The notes under the pieces are model-generated. The model did no database searches. It was given only the letters and a program-made list of their open reading frames with translations, and was not told where the DNA came from. 64,000 bases of DNA from Pedobacter faecalis (GTDB taxonomy: Bacteria; Bacteroidota; Bacteroidia; Sphingobacteriales; Sphingobacteriaceae), in NCBI RefSeq assembly GCF_030182585.1, contig NZ_JARXOW010000001.1, positions 2,728,001-2,792,000 on the forward strand, given 5' to 3'. Shown here piece by piece: positions 1-9,061 of this stretch (positions are counted from its first letter, which is position 1; each line of letters begins with the position of its first letter). A program made the translations under genes and the position numbers.

Positions 1-1925
1 ATGATGCAGAGTTCGCTGAGTTCGTTAATGAGATGAACAGGGGTGAGGTTGGCGCGGTATTTTTCCTTGACAGCAACCCTGCTTATGACGCGGTTAACAC
101 CAAGGCGTTTACAGAAGGCTTGGCTAAGGTTGGATTGAAAGTTTCTTTCTCTGACAGGAATGACGAAACTGCTGATCTTTGTGATGTTGTGGCAATAAAC
201 CATAACTATCTGGAGTCATGGGGTGATGCCAATACTTATGAGGGGTATTACTCTATTGTACAGCCTACCATCAACCCGGTATTTAATTCACGGCAGGCTG
301 AGCAGAGCTTACTGATCTGGTCTAATGCACCAGTTAAAGACTACTATCAGTATGTACGCAACAACTGGGAGTCGACCATTTTACCTGCTTTAGGTAAAAC
401 ATGGCAGGATGTTTTGCAAACTGGTGTCTTTGCCTCTGTGGCTAAGCCGGCTGGAACGTATACGTTCACGCAGTCGCTCGCGGCAGTTGTGCCAACAATT
501 GTTAACAACAGCAAGGCGCTTGCTAAGGATATTGAACTTCAGGTTTACGAAAGTGTTCCAATGCGGAATGGTAAGTATGCCAATAACGCATTTCTTCAGG
601 AACTTCCTGATCCGGTAACCAAAGTTACCTGGGACAATTATATTTCCCTTGCACCTAAGTTTGCAGAGAAACTGGGCTATAAGGAATTTGACATTGTTTC
701 GATTAAAGACGATAAAGGATATACCATTGAGTTGCCGGTGTTGATCCAACCCGGACAAGCTCAGGGAACTGCTTCGATCGCTTTAGGTTACGGTCGCGTT
801 AAAGCGGGTAAGGCCGGTGATAACGTTGGTAAGAATGCTTATCCGTTTGTAGGTTTCGCTAATGGTACGTTAAAGTATGCCACTACGGTTAAGTTAGACG
901 GAACAGGCAGAAGGGAAGAATTGGCGCAGACACAGACGCACCACTCTTTTGAAGGCAGAAATGTTATTCGTGAAGCCAGCTTTGAGGCCTATAAGAAAAA
1001 TCCGGCCGCAGGTTCGGGTAACGATCATCCTAAGCACAAGACCTACGATCTTTGGGATACCTACGAAAAGCCTGGTCATAACTGGGTAATGGCCATCGAC
1101 CTTAATGCTTGTACCGGCTGCGGTTCATGTGTGGTGGCTTGTAACGTAGAAAATAATATTCCGGTCGTTGGTAAAACAGAGGTGCGTAACCGGAGGGAGA
1201 TGCATTGGATCCGAATCGACCGTTATTATAGCTATAACAATGTAGAAGGCGGTGAAGATCATGGTCAGCACGACAAGTCTCAAGGTGCCCACGGTACGCA
1301 TGGCAATGGTATCAATTCGGTAACCAAAGAGAAAGAGATCGCCGAGATGGAGAATCTTGACAACGTGTCTGTGGTACATCAGCCGATGCTTTGTCAGCAC
1401 TGTGAGCACGCACCTTGCGAAACGGTTTGTCCTGTTCTTGCTACTGTACACTCATCAGACGGCTTGAATCATATGGCTTATAACCGTTGCGTGGGTACAC
1501 GTTACTGTGCGAACAACTGTCCGTACAAAGTACGTCGCTTCAACTGGTTCAACTACTGGAACGATTCCCGTTTTGACAACTATCTGAACAATGAATTTAC
1601 GCAGCTGTTGCTGAACCCTGATGTAACTGCACGTTCAAGAGGGGTGATGGAGAAGTGCTCGATGTGTATTCAGCGTATACAAGGGGGCAAACTGCAGGCT
1701 AAAATGGAAAAACGTCCGCTTAGAGACGGTGAGATCAAAATGGCTTGTCAGGAAGCATGCTCTGCAAACGCAATCATCTTTGGTGATGGCAACGATCCTA
1801 ATTCGGAGGTTTCAAAAGCGTTGCGCAGTGAGCGGACTTACTATGTGCTGGAAGAGATCAACGTTCAGCCAGGCATCGGTTACATGACAAAAATTAGAAA
1901 TACAGGTACAACAGTTCAAGCGTAA
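1..1925 (+). CDS. actB: Alternative complex III iron-sulfur/molybdopterin-like subunit ActB (5' partial)
   Basis: This is the C-terminal part of the large peripheral subunit of alternative complex III, a quinol:electron-acceptor oxidoreductase replacing cytochrome bc1. The frame is open from base 3, so the gene starts before the window. The first ~350 residues resemble the inactive molybdopterin-oxidoreductase-like domain. Four cysteine clusters follow, starting near bases 1110 (CTGCGSC), 1392 (CQHCEHAPC), 1488 (CVGTRYCANNC) and 1656/1744 (CSMC, ACQEAC), the pattern expected for [4Fe-4S] and [3Fe-4S] clusters. A His/Asp-rich insertion (about bases 1243-1311) sits between the first two clusters. 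actC follows after 18 bases. Identification rests on the cysteine pattern and the complete actCDEF order downstream. Confidence 0.95.
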   Translation, partial: DAEFAEFVNEMNRGEVGAVFFLDSNPAYDAVNTKAFTEGLAKVGLKVSFSDRNDETADLCDVVAINHNYLESWGDANTYEGYYSIVQPTINPVFNSRQAEQSLLIWSNAPVKDYYQYVRNNWESTILPALGKTWQDVLQTGVFASVAKPAGTYTFTQSLAAVVPTIVNNSKALAKDIELQVYESVPMRNGKYANNAFLQELPDPVTKVTWDNYISLAPKFAEKLGYKEFDIVSIKDDKGYTIELPVLIQPGQAQGTASIALGYGRVKAGKAGDNVGKNAYPFVGFANGTLKYATTVKLDGTGRREELAQTQTHHSFEGRNVIREASFEAYKKNPAAGSGNDHPKHKTYDLWDTYEKPGHNWVMAIDLNACTGCGSCVVACNVENNIPVVGKTEVRNRREMHWIRIDRYYSYNNVEGGEDHGQHDKSQGAHGTHGNGINSVTKEKEIAEMENLDNVSVVHQPMLCQHCEHAPCETVCPVLATVHSSDGLNHMAYNRCVGTRYCANNCPYKVRRFNWFNYWNDSRFDNYLNNEFTQLLLNPDVTARSRGVMEKCSMCIQRIQGGKLQAKMEKRPLRDGEIKMACQEACSANAIIFGDGNDPNSEVSKALRSERTYYVLEEINVQPGIGYMTKIRNTGTTVQA

Positions 1926-1943
1926 GCTTAAAGAATATAAATT

Positions 1944-3416
1944 ATGTCAGGACATAAGGAATCAATATTAAGAGAACCACTAATCACCGGAAAGGACATC
2001 ACCTATTCCAGAATAACGGACGAGATTCTGTTGCCGGTTGAGAACAAGCCTAACAGAGCTTGGTGGATTGGATTTATCATGGCGCTTTGTGGCGCTACAC
2101 TTTGGGTGGTAGCGGTAGGTTACACCTTTTGGGAAGGTATTGGAGCATGGGGTCTGAACAAGACTGTGGGATGGGCCTGGGATATCACTGGTTTCGTATG
2201 GTGGGTAGGTATCGGTCACGCCGGTACACTGATCTCTGCAGTACTTTTGCTTTTCCGTCAAAACTGGCGTAACTCCATCAACCGTTCTGCTGAGGCGATG
2301 ACCATCTTTGCGGTAATCTGTGCGGCAACTTATGTTGTTTCCCACATGGGCCGTCCGTGGCTGGCGTATTGGGTACTTCCCCTGCCAAACCAGTTTGGGT
2401 CACTTTGGGTAAACTTCAACTCACCCCTGGTATGGGACATGTTTGCGATCTCGACTTATTTCTCGGTATCCCTGCTGTTCTGGTATACAGGTCTGTTACC
2501 TGATATCGCAACGATTCGCGACCGTGCTACCGGATTAAGACGCCGTATCTATTCTATCTTTTCTTTCGGATGGAGCGGAAGCGTTAAGACCTGGCAGCGT
2601 TTTGAGGCCGTATCTCTGATTTTGGCTGGTATTTCTACACCGCTGGTACTTTCGGTACACACCATCGTATCCATGGACTTTGCTACCTCAGTTATCCCGG
2701 GATGGCATACCACGATCTTCCCGCCATACTTCGTGGCAGGTGCGATCTTCTCTGGTTTCGCGATGGTATTGACGCTTTTGCTTGTTGCCCGTAAAGTTTT
2801 GGGTCTTGAGAACTACATCACCATGTTCCACATTGAGTCGATGAACAAGATCGTTATGCTTACAGGTTCTATTGTAGGTGTGGCTTATTTAACCGAGTTC
2901 TTTATTGCCTGGTATTCAGGTTCTGAGTATGAGCAGTACGCGTTCATCAACCGATCAACCGGTCCGTACTGGTGGGCATACTGGATGATGATGACCTGCA
3001 ACGTGATTTCTCCGCAGTTGCTGTGGTTCAAGAAGATCCGTACCAACATCGCGGCTACCTGGATTCTTTCTATCGTGGTAAACATCGGTATGTGGTTCGA
3101 GCGTTTCGTGATTATCGTTACTTCACTGCACAGGGATTATATTCCATCAAGCTGGACCATGTTCTATCCAACCTGGGTGGATGTGAGCGTTTTCGTAGGC
3201 TCAATCGGGGTATTCTTCACTTTGTTCCTGTTATTCTTAAGAGTCCTGCCGTCTATCGCTATAGCTGAAGTTAAACTTTTGCTTAAGAGTGCGAGTGAGC
3301 AGGCTAAGCTTGAGGAGATCAAGGAAGGTCATCTGGATAAAGAGCAGGTGGCTGAGTATATCGACTCTTTAAATAAGTTTGATAGTGTTAAACAAGAAGA
3401 ATACGCAAAAATATAA
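1944..3416 (+). CDS. actC: Alternative complex III NrfD/PsrC-like membrane subunit ActC
   Basis: A 490-residue polytopic membrane protein of the NrfD/PsrC family, the quinol-interacting membrane subunit of alternative complex III. About ten hydrophobic segments are visible, beginning near residue 38. The N-terminus (residues 1-35) is soluble and polar, with the family-typical REPLITG stretch. The C-terminal ~45 residues are charged and probably cytoplasmic. It begins 18 bases after actB and its stop is 2 bases before the actD start, so the genes are almost certainly co-transcribed. Quinol binding is known for the family; no residue-level assignment is attempted here. Confidence 0.95.
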   Translation: MSGHKESILREPLITGKDITYSRITDEILLPVENKPNRAWWIGFIMALCGATLWVVAVGYTFWEGIGAWGLNKTVGWAWDITGFVWWVGIGHAGTLISAVLLLFRQNWRNSINRSAEAMTIFAVICAATYVVSHMGRPWLAYWVLPLPNQFGSLWVNFNSPLVWDMFAISTYFSVSLLFWYTGLLPDIATIRDRATGLRRRIYSIFSFGWSGSVKTWQRFEAVSLILAGISTPLVLSVHTIVSMDFATSVIPGWHTTIFPPYFVAGAIFSGFAMVLTLLLVARKVLGLENYITMFHIESMNKIVMLTGSIVGVAYLTEFFIAWYSGSEYEQYAFINRSTGPYWWAYWMMMTCNVISPQLLWFKKIRTNIAATWILSIVVNIGMWFERFVIIVTSLHRDYIPSSWTMFYPTWVDVSVFVGSIGVFFTLFLLFLRVLPSIAIAEVKLLLKSASEQAKLEEIKEGHLDKEQVAEYIDSLNKFDSVKQEEYAKI

Positions 3417-3418
3417 CA

Positions 3419-3955
3419 ATGAGTAATATCAAATATATTTTAGGCAGTTTTGGTGATCCTGACGAGATGATGCACGGCATCGAAAAACTGCAGGAAAACA
3501 ACATCAAGATTTATGATGTGTATACACCAATGCCTATTCACGGCATCGAAGCAAAATTGGGAGTAAAAAGATCAAGACTTGACGTTCTTGCATTCTTCTG
3601 CGGATTGACAGGCACCGTGTCGGCCTTTGCGCTGATCTATCTGACTTCTGTGGTTGACTGGAAGCATAATATTGGTGGTAAGCCTGCTTTTGCGCTTCCG
3701 GATTTTATTCCGATTATGTTCGAGCTGACCGTTTTGTTCTGTGCATTTAGTTTGGTCGGCGCATATTATGCATCTACGCATCTTTTCCCGGGTCGCGCAC
3801 CAAGGGTAATGGATCTGAGAGCTACAGATGACAGGTTTGTTATCGCCATCGATGCAAACCAGAATGTAGCACATAGTAAAATCGATGAATTATTAAAAGA
3901 TGCTGGTGCTTTGGAAGTGAAGTACAATGAAAGGAAGTATGTTAGCTATGAATAA
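3419..3955 (+). CDS. actD: Alternative complex III membrane subunit ActD (DUF3341)
   Basis: A 178-residue protein with a soluble N-terminal domain (residues 1-55, family sequence around LGSFGDPDEMMHGI), two transmembrane helices (about residues 57-78 and 98-120), and a short soluble C-terminal domain. This is the DUF3341 architecture of the ActD subunit, which packs against ActC and ActF. It starts 2 bases after actC ends, and its 3' end overlaps the reading frame of actE, so translational coupling is likely. The precise role of ActD in electron transfer is not established. Confidence 0.93.
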   Translation: MSNIKYILGSFGDPDEMMHGIEKLQENNIKIYDVYTPMPIHGIEAKLGVKRSRLDVLAFFCGLTGTVSAFALIYLTSVVDWKHNIGGKPAFALPDFIPIMFELTVLFCAFSLVGAYYASTHLFPGRAPRVMDLRATDDRFVIAIDANQNVAHSKIDELLKDAGALEVKYNERKYVSYE

Positions 3956-4535
3956 GAATAGAGTGGTTTTAGCTTCGTTTTGTATCCTGGCCAGTGCTGT
4001 TGTATTTTCGGCATGCAGGGACAAACGCAGCACGGGAATGGAGTATGCAAGAAATATGTATGATCCGCTTGCTTATAACCCGGACCAGCCCAATAAGAAC
4101 TTTGCAAACGGACAGACTGCACAGACGCCTCCCGCTCACACGGCACCGGTCGGATTTGTAGAATCGGACGTTTACCCGAATACCAAGGAAGGTTATGAAG
4201 CCTCAAGCAGCTTGGTTAACCCTTTGGAAATTTCTGAGAAGAACCTTAAAGACGGACAGCATTTATATATGGTGATGTGCGGACCTTGCCACGGCGAGAA
4301 AGGTGACGGACAGGGACACCTTGTTAAGATTGAGAAATTCAGCGGTGTGCCGTCATTTTTTGATCCGGAAAAGGCGTCGTCGCGCGGTGGTTTGATGAAA
4401 GACCTGACTGCAGGTAAGATCTATCATACCATTAAATATGGTGTTAACATGATGGGTTCATATGCTTCACAGCTTACGCCTGATGAGAGATGGAAAGTGG
4501 TGATGTACGTACAAGAATTACAAAAAGGAAATTAG
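3948..4535 (+). CDS. actE: Alternative complex III mono-haem cytochrome c subunit ActE
   Basis: A lipoprotein c-type cytochrome that passes electrons from alternative complex III to the oxidase. From the ATG at 3948 the leader is MNKNRVVLASF with a lipobox VFSAC (Cys23), which fits a lipidated subunit. One haem-binding motif CGPCH lies at residues 111-115, followed by a Met-containing region (MMGSYASQLTPDERW) near the C-terminus. Earlier in-frame ATGs at 3927 and 3939 exist; 3948 gives the most normal signal peptide and an 8-base overlap with actD. Only one haem motif is present, as usual for ActE. Confidence 0.9.
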   Translation: MNKNRVVLASFCILASAVVFSACRDKRSTGMEYARNMYDPLAYNPDQPNKNFANGQTAQTPPAHTAPVGFVESDVYPNTKEGYEASSSLVNPLEISEKNLKDGQHLYMVMCGPCHGEKGDGQGHLVKIEKFSGVPSFFDPEKASSRGGLMKDLTAGKIYHTIKYGVNMMGSYASQLTPDERWKVVMYVQELQKGN

Positions 4536-4547
4536 TAAAGAAGAAAA

Positions 4548-5768
4548 ATGGGAACTCATAATTATAATTTAACTGAACAGTTTGAGTTTGCAGGGAAGGC
4601 AAAAACGTTGAGCATCATCGGCGTTGTGATCGGACTGGCAGCAATTGTCTACGGATTTTCGAGCCACGACCACATCATGCATGAGCGTACGTTTGCGAAC
4701 CTGTTGCTAATGGCTTATTACTTCGCCTGCGTATGTATGTCGGGTGCTTTTTTCCTTGCTGTACAATTCGTTGCTCAGGCGGGATGGTCGGCTTCCATTC
4801 TGCGTGTACCTCAGGCTATGGCCAGAACACTGCCTATTGCAGTTGTTATTCTGATCGCCATTATCGGAGCCGGACTTTATACACATAACTTATACCACCA
4901 CTGGCATGCCGAAGGTCTTACCGACCCCAACAGCCCCAACTACGACAAGCTGATCGACGGAAAGTCGTCTTTCCTTAATGTGCCTTTCTTTATGGCACGT
5001 CAGGTCATTTTCCTGGGCGCATACAGTATTTTTGCGGTGCTTCTTTCCAAGCTGTCTGCAAATGAGGATTTGGAGGGCGGTTTGAACTCTTACAGGAAGA
5101 GTTTCAAATACTCTTGTATATTTTTGGTTATCTATGGCTTTACCACGCCGGTATTTGCTTTCGATACGGTGATGTCTCTTGAGGCGCACTGGTTCTCCAC
5201 CATGTTTGGCTGGTATAACTTTGCTGCAATGTGGGTGAGCAGTCTGGCAACGATAGCGATCATCATTATCCTTTTGAAGAAGTCGGGTTATATGAGTTGG
5301 GTGAACAATAGCCACCTGCACAACCTTGGCCAGTTTATCTTTGGTTTTTCTATCTTCTGGACTTACACCTGGTTTGCACAATTTATGCTGATTTACTATG
5401 CGAACATTCCGGAAGAAACCGTATACTTTTACAAGCGCTTCGAGAGCTATGAGTTTTGGTTTTACCTGAACCTGGTCCTGAATTTCCTGGCTCCTGTGCT
5501 GTTGCTGATGGACAGGGATAATAAACGTCATGAAAATGTATTGCTTGGTGTATCTATCGTAGTATTGTGCGGCCACTGGGTAGATTACTACCAGATGATC
5601 ATGCCGGGAACTGTTGATACCCATAACGGCTTTGGATTTATCGAGATCGGTGTCGCTTTAGGATTTGTCGGATTGTTTACTTTCACCGTATTATCAGCGC
5701 TAAGCAAGCGTGCGCTAATAGCAAGGAACCATCCGTTCCTGCAGGAGAGTTTACATCATCATTTGTAG
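4548..5768 (+). CDS. actF: Alternative complex III membrane subunit ActF
   Basis: A 406-residue polytopic membrane protein with roughly ten helices, related to ActC and containing conserved His and acidic residues inside helices (for example HNLYHHWH near residue 108). It is the second large NrfD-like membrane subunit of alternative complex III and may contribute to proton movement, which is a proposal for the family rather than something shown here. It starts 12 bases after actE and ends in a short His-rich tail (ESLHHHL). The oxidase subunit II gene follows immediately. Confidence 0.93.
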   Translation: MGTHNYNLTEQFEFAGKAKTLSIIGVVIGLAAIVYGFSSHDHIMHERTFANLLLMAYYFACVCMSGAFFLAVQFVAQAGWSASILRVPQAMARTLPIAVVILIAIIGAGLYTHNLYHHWHAEGLTDPNSPNYDKLIDGKSSFLNVPFFMARQVIFLGAYSIFAVLLSKLSANEDLEGGLNSYRKSFKYSCIFLVIYGFTTPVFAFDTVMSLEAHWFSTMFGWYNFAAMWVSSLATIAIIIILLKKSGYMSWVNNSHLHNLGQFIFGFSIFWTYTWFAQFMLIYYANIPEETVYFYKRFESYEFWFYLNLVLNFLAPVLLLMDRDNKRHENVLLGVSIVVLCGHWVDYYQMIMPGTVDTHNGFGFIEIGVALGFVGLFTFTVLSALSKRALIARNHPFLQESLHHHL

Positions 5769-5833
5769 GATTGATTCAAAAGAGTAAAATAAATAATAGT
5801 ACAACAGAAGTACAGCGTTACTACTTTAAGGAA

Positions 5834-7069
5834 ATGAGTTTAAGAAAATATATAGGTAATAAGACAATAGCAGCATTGGCGGCGATTGTAACTGTGTTTG
5901 CTGATACACGCGGGGCCTTCGCCCAGGCGGCTGCAGGCGCTGCAAGTGCAGAGCAGGCCGTTGATATGGGGCCTGTTTATAAGTCGGCAGTTTTTTATGT
6001 GATGGCCTTTTTACTGGTTTGCTTATTTATAGCAATAGTCGGTAAAGCGTTAAAGGTATACGAACTTACAAGAGAGGCGCAGGGAAGGACACGGGGTATC
6101 AACTGGAATACCGTTAACGGTGTGCTGTTCGCACTATTCCTTATTGTTGGTTTGTATGGTGTTTATTGGGAATATACCGTACACGGAAGCATGATCCTTC
6201 CGGAGGCGGCCTCAGAGCATGGTGCCAAGATCGATAACATGTTTGAGATCACACTGATCATTACTACCATTGTATTTATCCTTACACACATCCTGCTGTT
6301 CGCCTTTGCTTATTTCTATAAGTTCGACGGCAAGAGAAAAGCCTATTTCTATCCGCATAATAATGCTTTGGAGAGAATCTGGACTATTATTCCGGCATTG
6401 GTGTTAACCGTTTTGGTACTTATGGGTTTCTTCACCTGGAGGTCTATTTTCTACAAAATTGAGGATCCGAATAACAAGCCGATCAACATTGAAGTTACCT
6501 CATCGCAGTTCGCCTGGGCTATCCGTTATCCCGGAGCTGATGGTGTGGTAGGTTTAAAGAACTACAAGCTGATCACGGCAGAAAATGCTTTGGGTGTTGA
6601 TTTCAAAGACAGGAAGGCACTGGATGATCAGATCGCCGACGAAATGGTTATTCCTGTAAATAAGCCGGTACGTCTTATTCTGACCAGTAAAGACGTTATC
6701 CACAGTTTTTATATGCCGCATTTTAGGGTTCAGCTCAATACTGTTCCTGGTATGACCAGCTACTTCGAGTTTACTCCAACGATCACCACAGAGGAGATGA
6801 AGGCGAAAACAAATGACCCTAAATTTGATTACCTGTTTCTTTGCGCCAAAATATGTGGCGATGGTCACTACAAGATGCAGCGTAAAGTTCGCGTGGTTTC
6901 GGAGCAGGAATACAAAGAGTGGGTGGCTGAGCAGCCAACGTATATTACCGATGAGCTGAGGAACAGGTACATTTCCCCTGTAATCGCTCCACCGGCTACT
7001 TCGCCAGCGTTAAACGATTCAACGTCGACAGATAGTGATACAACTGCGACTTCTACCCCAAACAATTAA
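5834..7069 (+). CDS. coxB: Cytochrome c oxidase subunit II (CuA subunit)
   Basis: The subunit that receives electrons at CuA. The ATG at 5834 gives MSLRKYIGNKTIAALAA, a signal-like N-terminus ending GAFAQ, preceded by AAGGA. A TTG in frame at 5771 would add 21 unlikely residues. After an extra N-terminal helix come the usual two membrane helices and a cupredoxin domain. CuA ligands are visible: His290 (DVIHSF), Cys337, Cys341, His345 and Met348 in CAKICGDGHYKM. The position normally held by Glu between the cysteines is Lys339. No haem-c domain is present, so this is aa3-like rather than caa3. The Ser/Thr-rich C-terminus looks disordered. Confidence 0.93.
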   Translation: MSLRKYIGNKTIAALAAIVTVFADTRGAFAQAAAGAASAEQAVDMGPVYKSAVFYVMAFLLVCLFIAIVGKALKVYELTREAQGRTRGINWNTVNGVLFALFLIVGLYGVYWEYTVHGSMILPEAASEHGAKIDNMFEITLIITTIVFILTHILLFAFAYFYKFDGKRKAYFYPHNNALERIWTIIPALVLTVLVLMGFFTWRSIFYKIEDPNNKPINIEVTSSQFAWAIRYPGADGVVGLKNYKLITAENALGVDFKDRKALDDQIADEMVIPVNKPVRLILTSKDVIHSFYMPHFRVQLNTVPGMTSYFEFTPTITTEEMKAKTNDPKFDYLFLCAKICGDGHYKMQRKVRVVSEQEYKEWVAEQPTYITDELRNRYISPVIAPPATSPALNDSTSTDSDTTATSTPNN

Positions 7070-7092
7070 TATTTATACTGGATTAGCATATT

Positions 7093-8982
7093 ATGTCAAC
7101 TATATCATTACACGATACTCACCAACACGATAGCCATGACGATCATGGTCATCACAAAGAGACGTTTTTCACGAAATACGTCTTCAGTCAGGACCATAAA
7201 ATGATCGCCAAGCAGTTCTTGATAACTGGTATTATCATGGCTGTGATTGCAATGATCTTATCGATCCTTTTCCGGTTACAATTGGCCTGGCCAGACAAAA
7301 CTTTCCCGCTTTTGGAGAGCTTCCTTGGTAAATGGGCTGAGGGCGGCAGAATTAAGCCTGATTTCTATCTTGCGCTGGTTACTATACATGGTACCATCAT
7401 GGTATTTTTTGTATTGACTGCAGGGCTGAGTGGTACGTTCAGTAACTTGTTGATCCCACTGCAGATTGGTGCACGCGATATGGCATCTCCTTTCCTGAAC
7501 ATGCTTTCGTACTGGTTCTTTTTTACCGCCTGCGTTATCATGATGAGTTCGTTCTTCATCCAGACTGGTCCGGCCAGTGCGGGGTGGACAATTTATCCGC
7601 CGCTGTCAGCTTTGCCAACAGCAATCAGCGGGTCCGGACTTGGTATGACGCTTTGGCTGATCAGTATGGTGCTGTTCGTTGCTTCATCGCTTATGGGTGG
7701 TATCAACTATGTGAGTACAGTATTGAACATGCGTACAAAAGGCATGGACCTTTGGAAAATGCCGCTGCCTATCTGGGCGTTTTTCCTTACCGCTATCCTG
7801 GGTATCCTTTCATTCCCTGTGTTGGTTGCGGGTGTCGTCCTTCTTATTTTTGACCGTAGTTTTGGGACAAGTTTCTACTTATCTGATATTGTTTTGGGTA
7901 CACAGATTCTGCCAAATGAGGGTGGATCGCCGATTCTGTGGCAGCACTTGTTCTGGTTCCTGGGTCACCCAGAGGTATATATCGTTATCATGCCTGCCCT
8001 TGGTATCTCATCGGAAGTAATTTCGGTTAACTCAAGGAAGCCGATCTTCGGATACCATGCGATGATCTATTCACTGATCGGTATCACCGTATTGTCTTTC
8101 ATTGTTTGGGGTCACCACATGTTTGTGACGGGTATGAATCCGTTGCTGGGTGGTGTGTTTATGATTACCACACTGATCATCGCTGTGCCTTCCGCTGTAA
8201 AGACCTTTAACTACCTGGCTACACTTTGGCGTGGTAATATCAAGTTTACGCCAGCTATGCTGTTCGCAATTGGCTTGGTGTCATTCTTCATCTCAGGTGG
8301 TTTGACGGGTATATTCCTGGGTAACGCATCGCTCGATATCAACCTTCACGATACTTACTTCGTTGTCGCTCACTTCCACCTGGTAATGGGTTCGGCGGCT
8401 ATCTTCGGTATGCTTGCTGGTGTATATCACTGGTATCCCCGGATGTTCGGACGTATGATGAGTGCCAAATTAGGTTATCTGCATTTCTGGTTAACATTCA
8501 TCGCAGCCTATCTGGTGTTCTTCCCATTACACTTCCTCGGTCTGGACGGCGTTCCGCGTCGCTACTATGCATTTACGGAATTTGAGTTTATGCAAAAATG
8601 GCTTACTGTAAACGTATTTGTAACCTGGGCGGCTATCATCGGAGCTTTAGCTCAGGTAGCATTCCTTTGGAACTTCTTCTATTCGATCTTCAGAGGAAAG
8701 CGTGCTCCTCAAAACCCTTGGGGCGCGAATACACTGGAATGGACCGCTCCTGTAGAACATATCCATGGAAACTGGCCAGGAGAAATTCCGACAGTATATC
8801 GCTGGCCGTATGACTATAGCAAGCCTGGTGCAGAAGAGGACTTTATTCCTCAGACAATTCCTTTCTCACAAACCATGAGTTCTAATATGCCGCACGATTT
8901 TGAAGGAAATCCTGAATTTGAGCGTATCCAAAGAGAGTGGGAGGAGCAGGAGAAAGCTTCAGCAGGATCAAAACTAGACTAA
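7093..8982 (+). CDS. coxA: Cytochrome c oxidase subunit I
   Basis: Catalytic subunit of an A-type haem-copper oxidase (629 residues). CuB/active-site motifs are intact: WFLGHPEVYI with the His-Tyr pair and the Glu typical of A1 enzymes, GHHMF with two His, and HDTYFVVAHFHLVMG with haem a and a3 ligands. The first haem a ligand is in VTIHGTIMVF. The first ~25 residues are extremely His/Asp rich (HQHDSHDDHGHHKE) ahead of the first helix. The C-terminus is extended past the last helix. It follows subunit II by 23 bases, and a strong hairpin terminator lies immediately downstream, so this gene probably ends the main ACIII-oxidase transcript. Confidence 0.97.
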   Translation: MSTISLHDTHQHDSHDDHGHHKETFFTKYVFSQDHKMIAKQFLITGIIMAVIAMILSILFRLQLAWPDKTFPLLESFLGKWAEGGRIKPDFYLALVTIHGTIMVFFVLTAGLSGTFSNLLIPLQIGARDMASPFLNMLSYWFFFTACVIMMSSFFIQTGPASAGWTIYPPLSALPTAISGSGLGMTLWLISMVLFVASSLMGGINYVSTVLNMRTKGMDLWKMPLPIWAFFLTAILGILSFPVLVAGVVLLIFDRSFGTSFYLSDIVLGTQILPNEGGSPILWQHLFWFLGHPEVYIVIMPALGISSEVISVNSRKPIFGYHAMIYSLIGITVLSFIVWGHHMFVTGMNPLLGGVFMITTLIIAVPSAVKTFNYLATLWRGNIKFTPAMLFAIGLVSFFISGGLTGIFLGNASLDINLHDTYFVVAHFHLVMGSAAIFGMLAGVYHWYPRMFGRMMSAKLGYLHFWLTFIAAYLVFFPLHFLGLDGVPRRYYAFTEFEFMQKWLTVNVFVTWAAIIGALAQVAFLWNFFYSIFRGKRAPQNPWGANTLEWTAPVEHIHGNWPGEIPTVYRWPYDYSKPGAEEDFIPQTIPFSQTMSSNMPHDFEGNPEFERIQREWEEQEKASAGSKLD

Positions 8983-9002
8983 TTTATAGTTTATAACGGG
9001 AC

Positions 9003-9046
9003 GGGTATCTGCTGTAAGTATAAGCTTACCAGATACCCTTCTTTTT
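9003..9046 (+). terminator. Rho-independent terminator after oxidase subunit I
   Basis: A 9-bp perfect outer stem (GGGTATCTG at 9003-9011 with CAGATACCC at 9030-9038) encloses a second 5-bp stem (GTAAG 9014-9018 / CTTAC 9025-9029). It is followed directly by a T-rich tract (TTCTTTTT). It sits 20 bases after the coxA stop and 16 bases before ctaA, dividing the respiratory cluster into two transcription units or attenuating readthrough. Confidence 0.85.
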
Positions 9047-9061
9047 AAATTCACATATATA

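Noticed and set aside
4890..5624. 244-codon minus-strand open frame
   Set aside because: Antisense to actF, whose sequence is clearly coding; the translation is His/Gln/Arg-rich with no recognisable domain.
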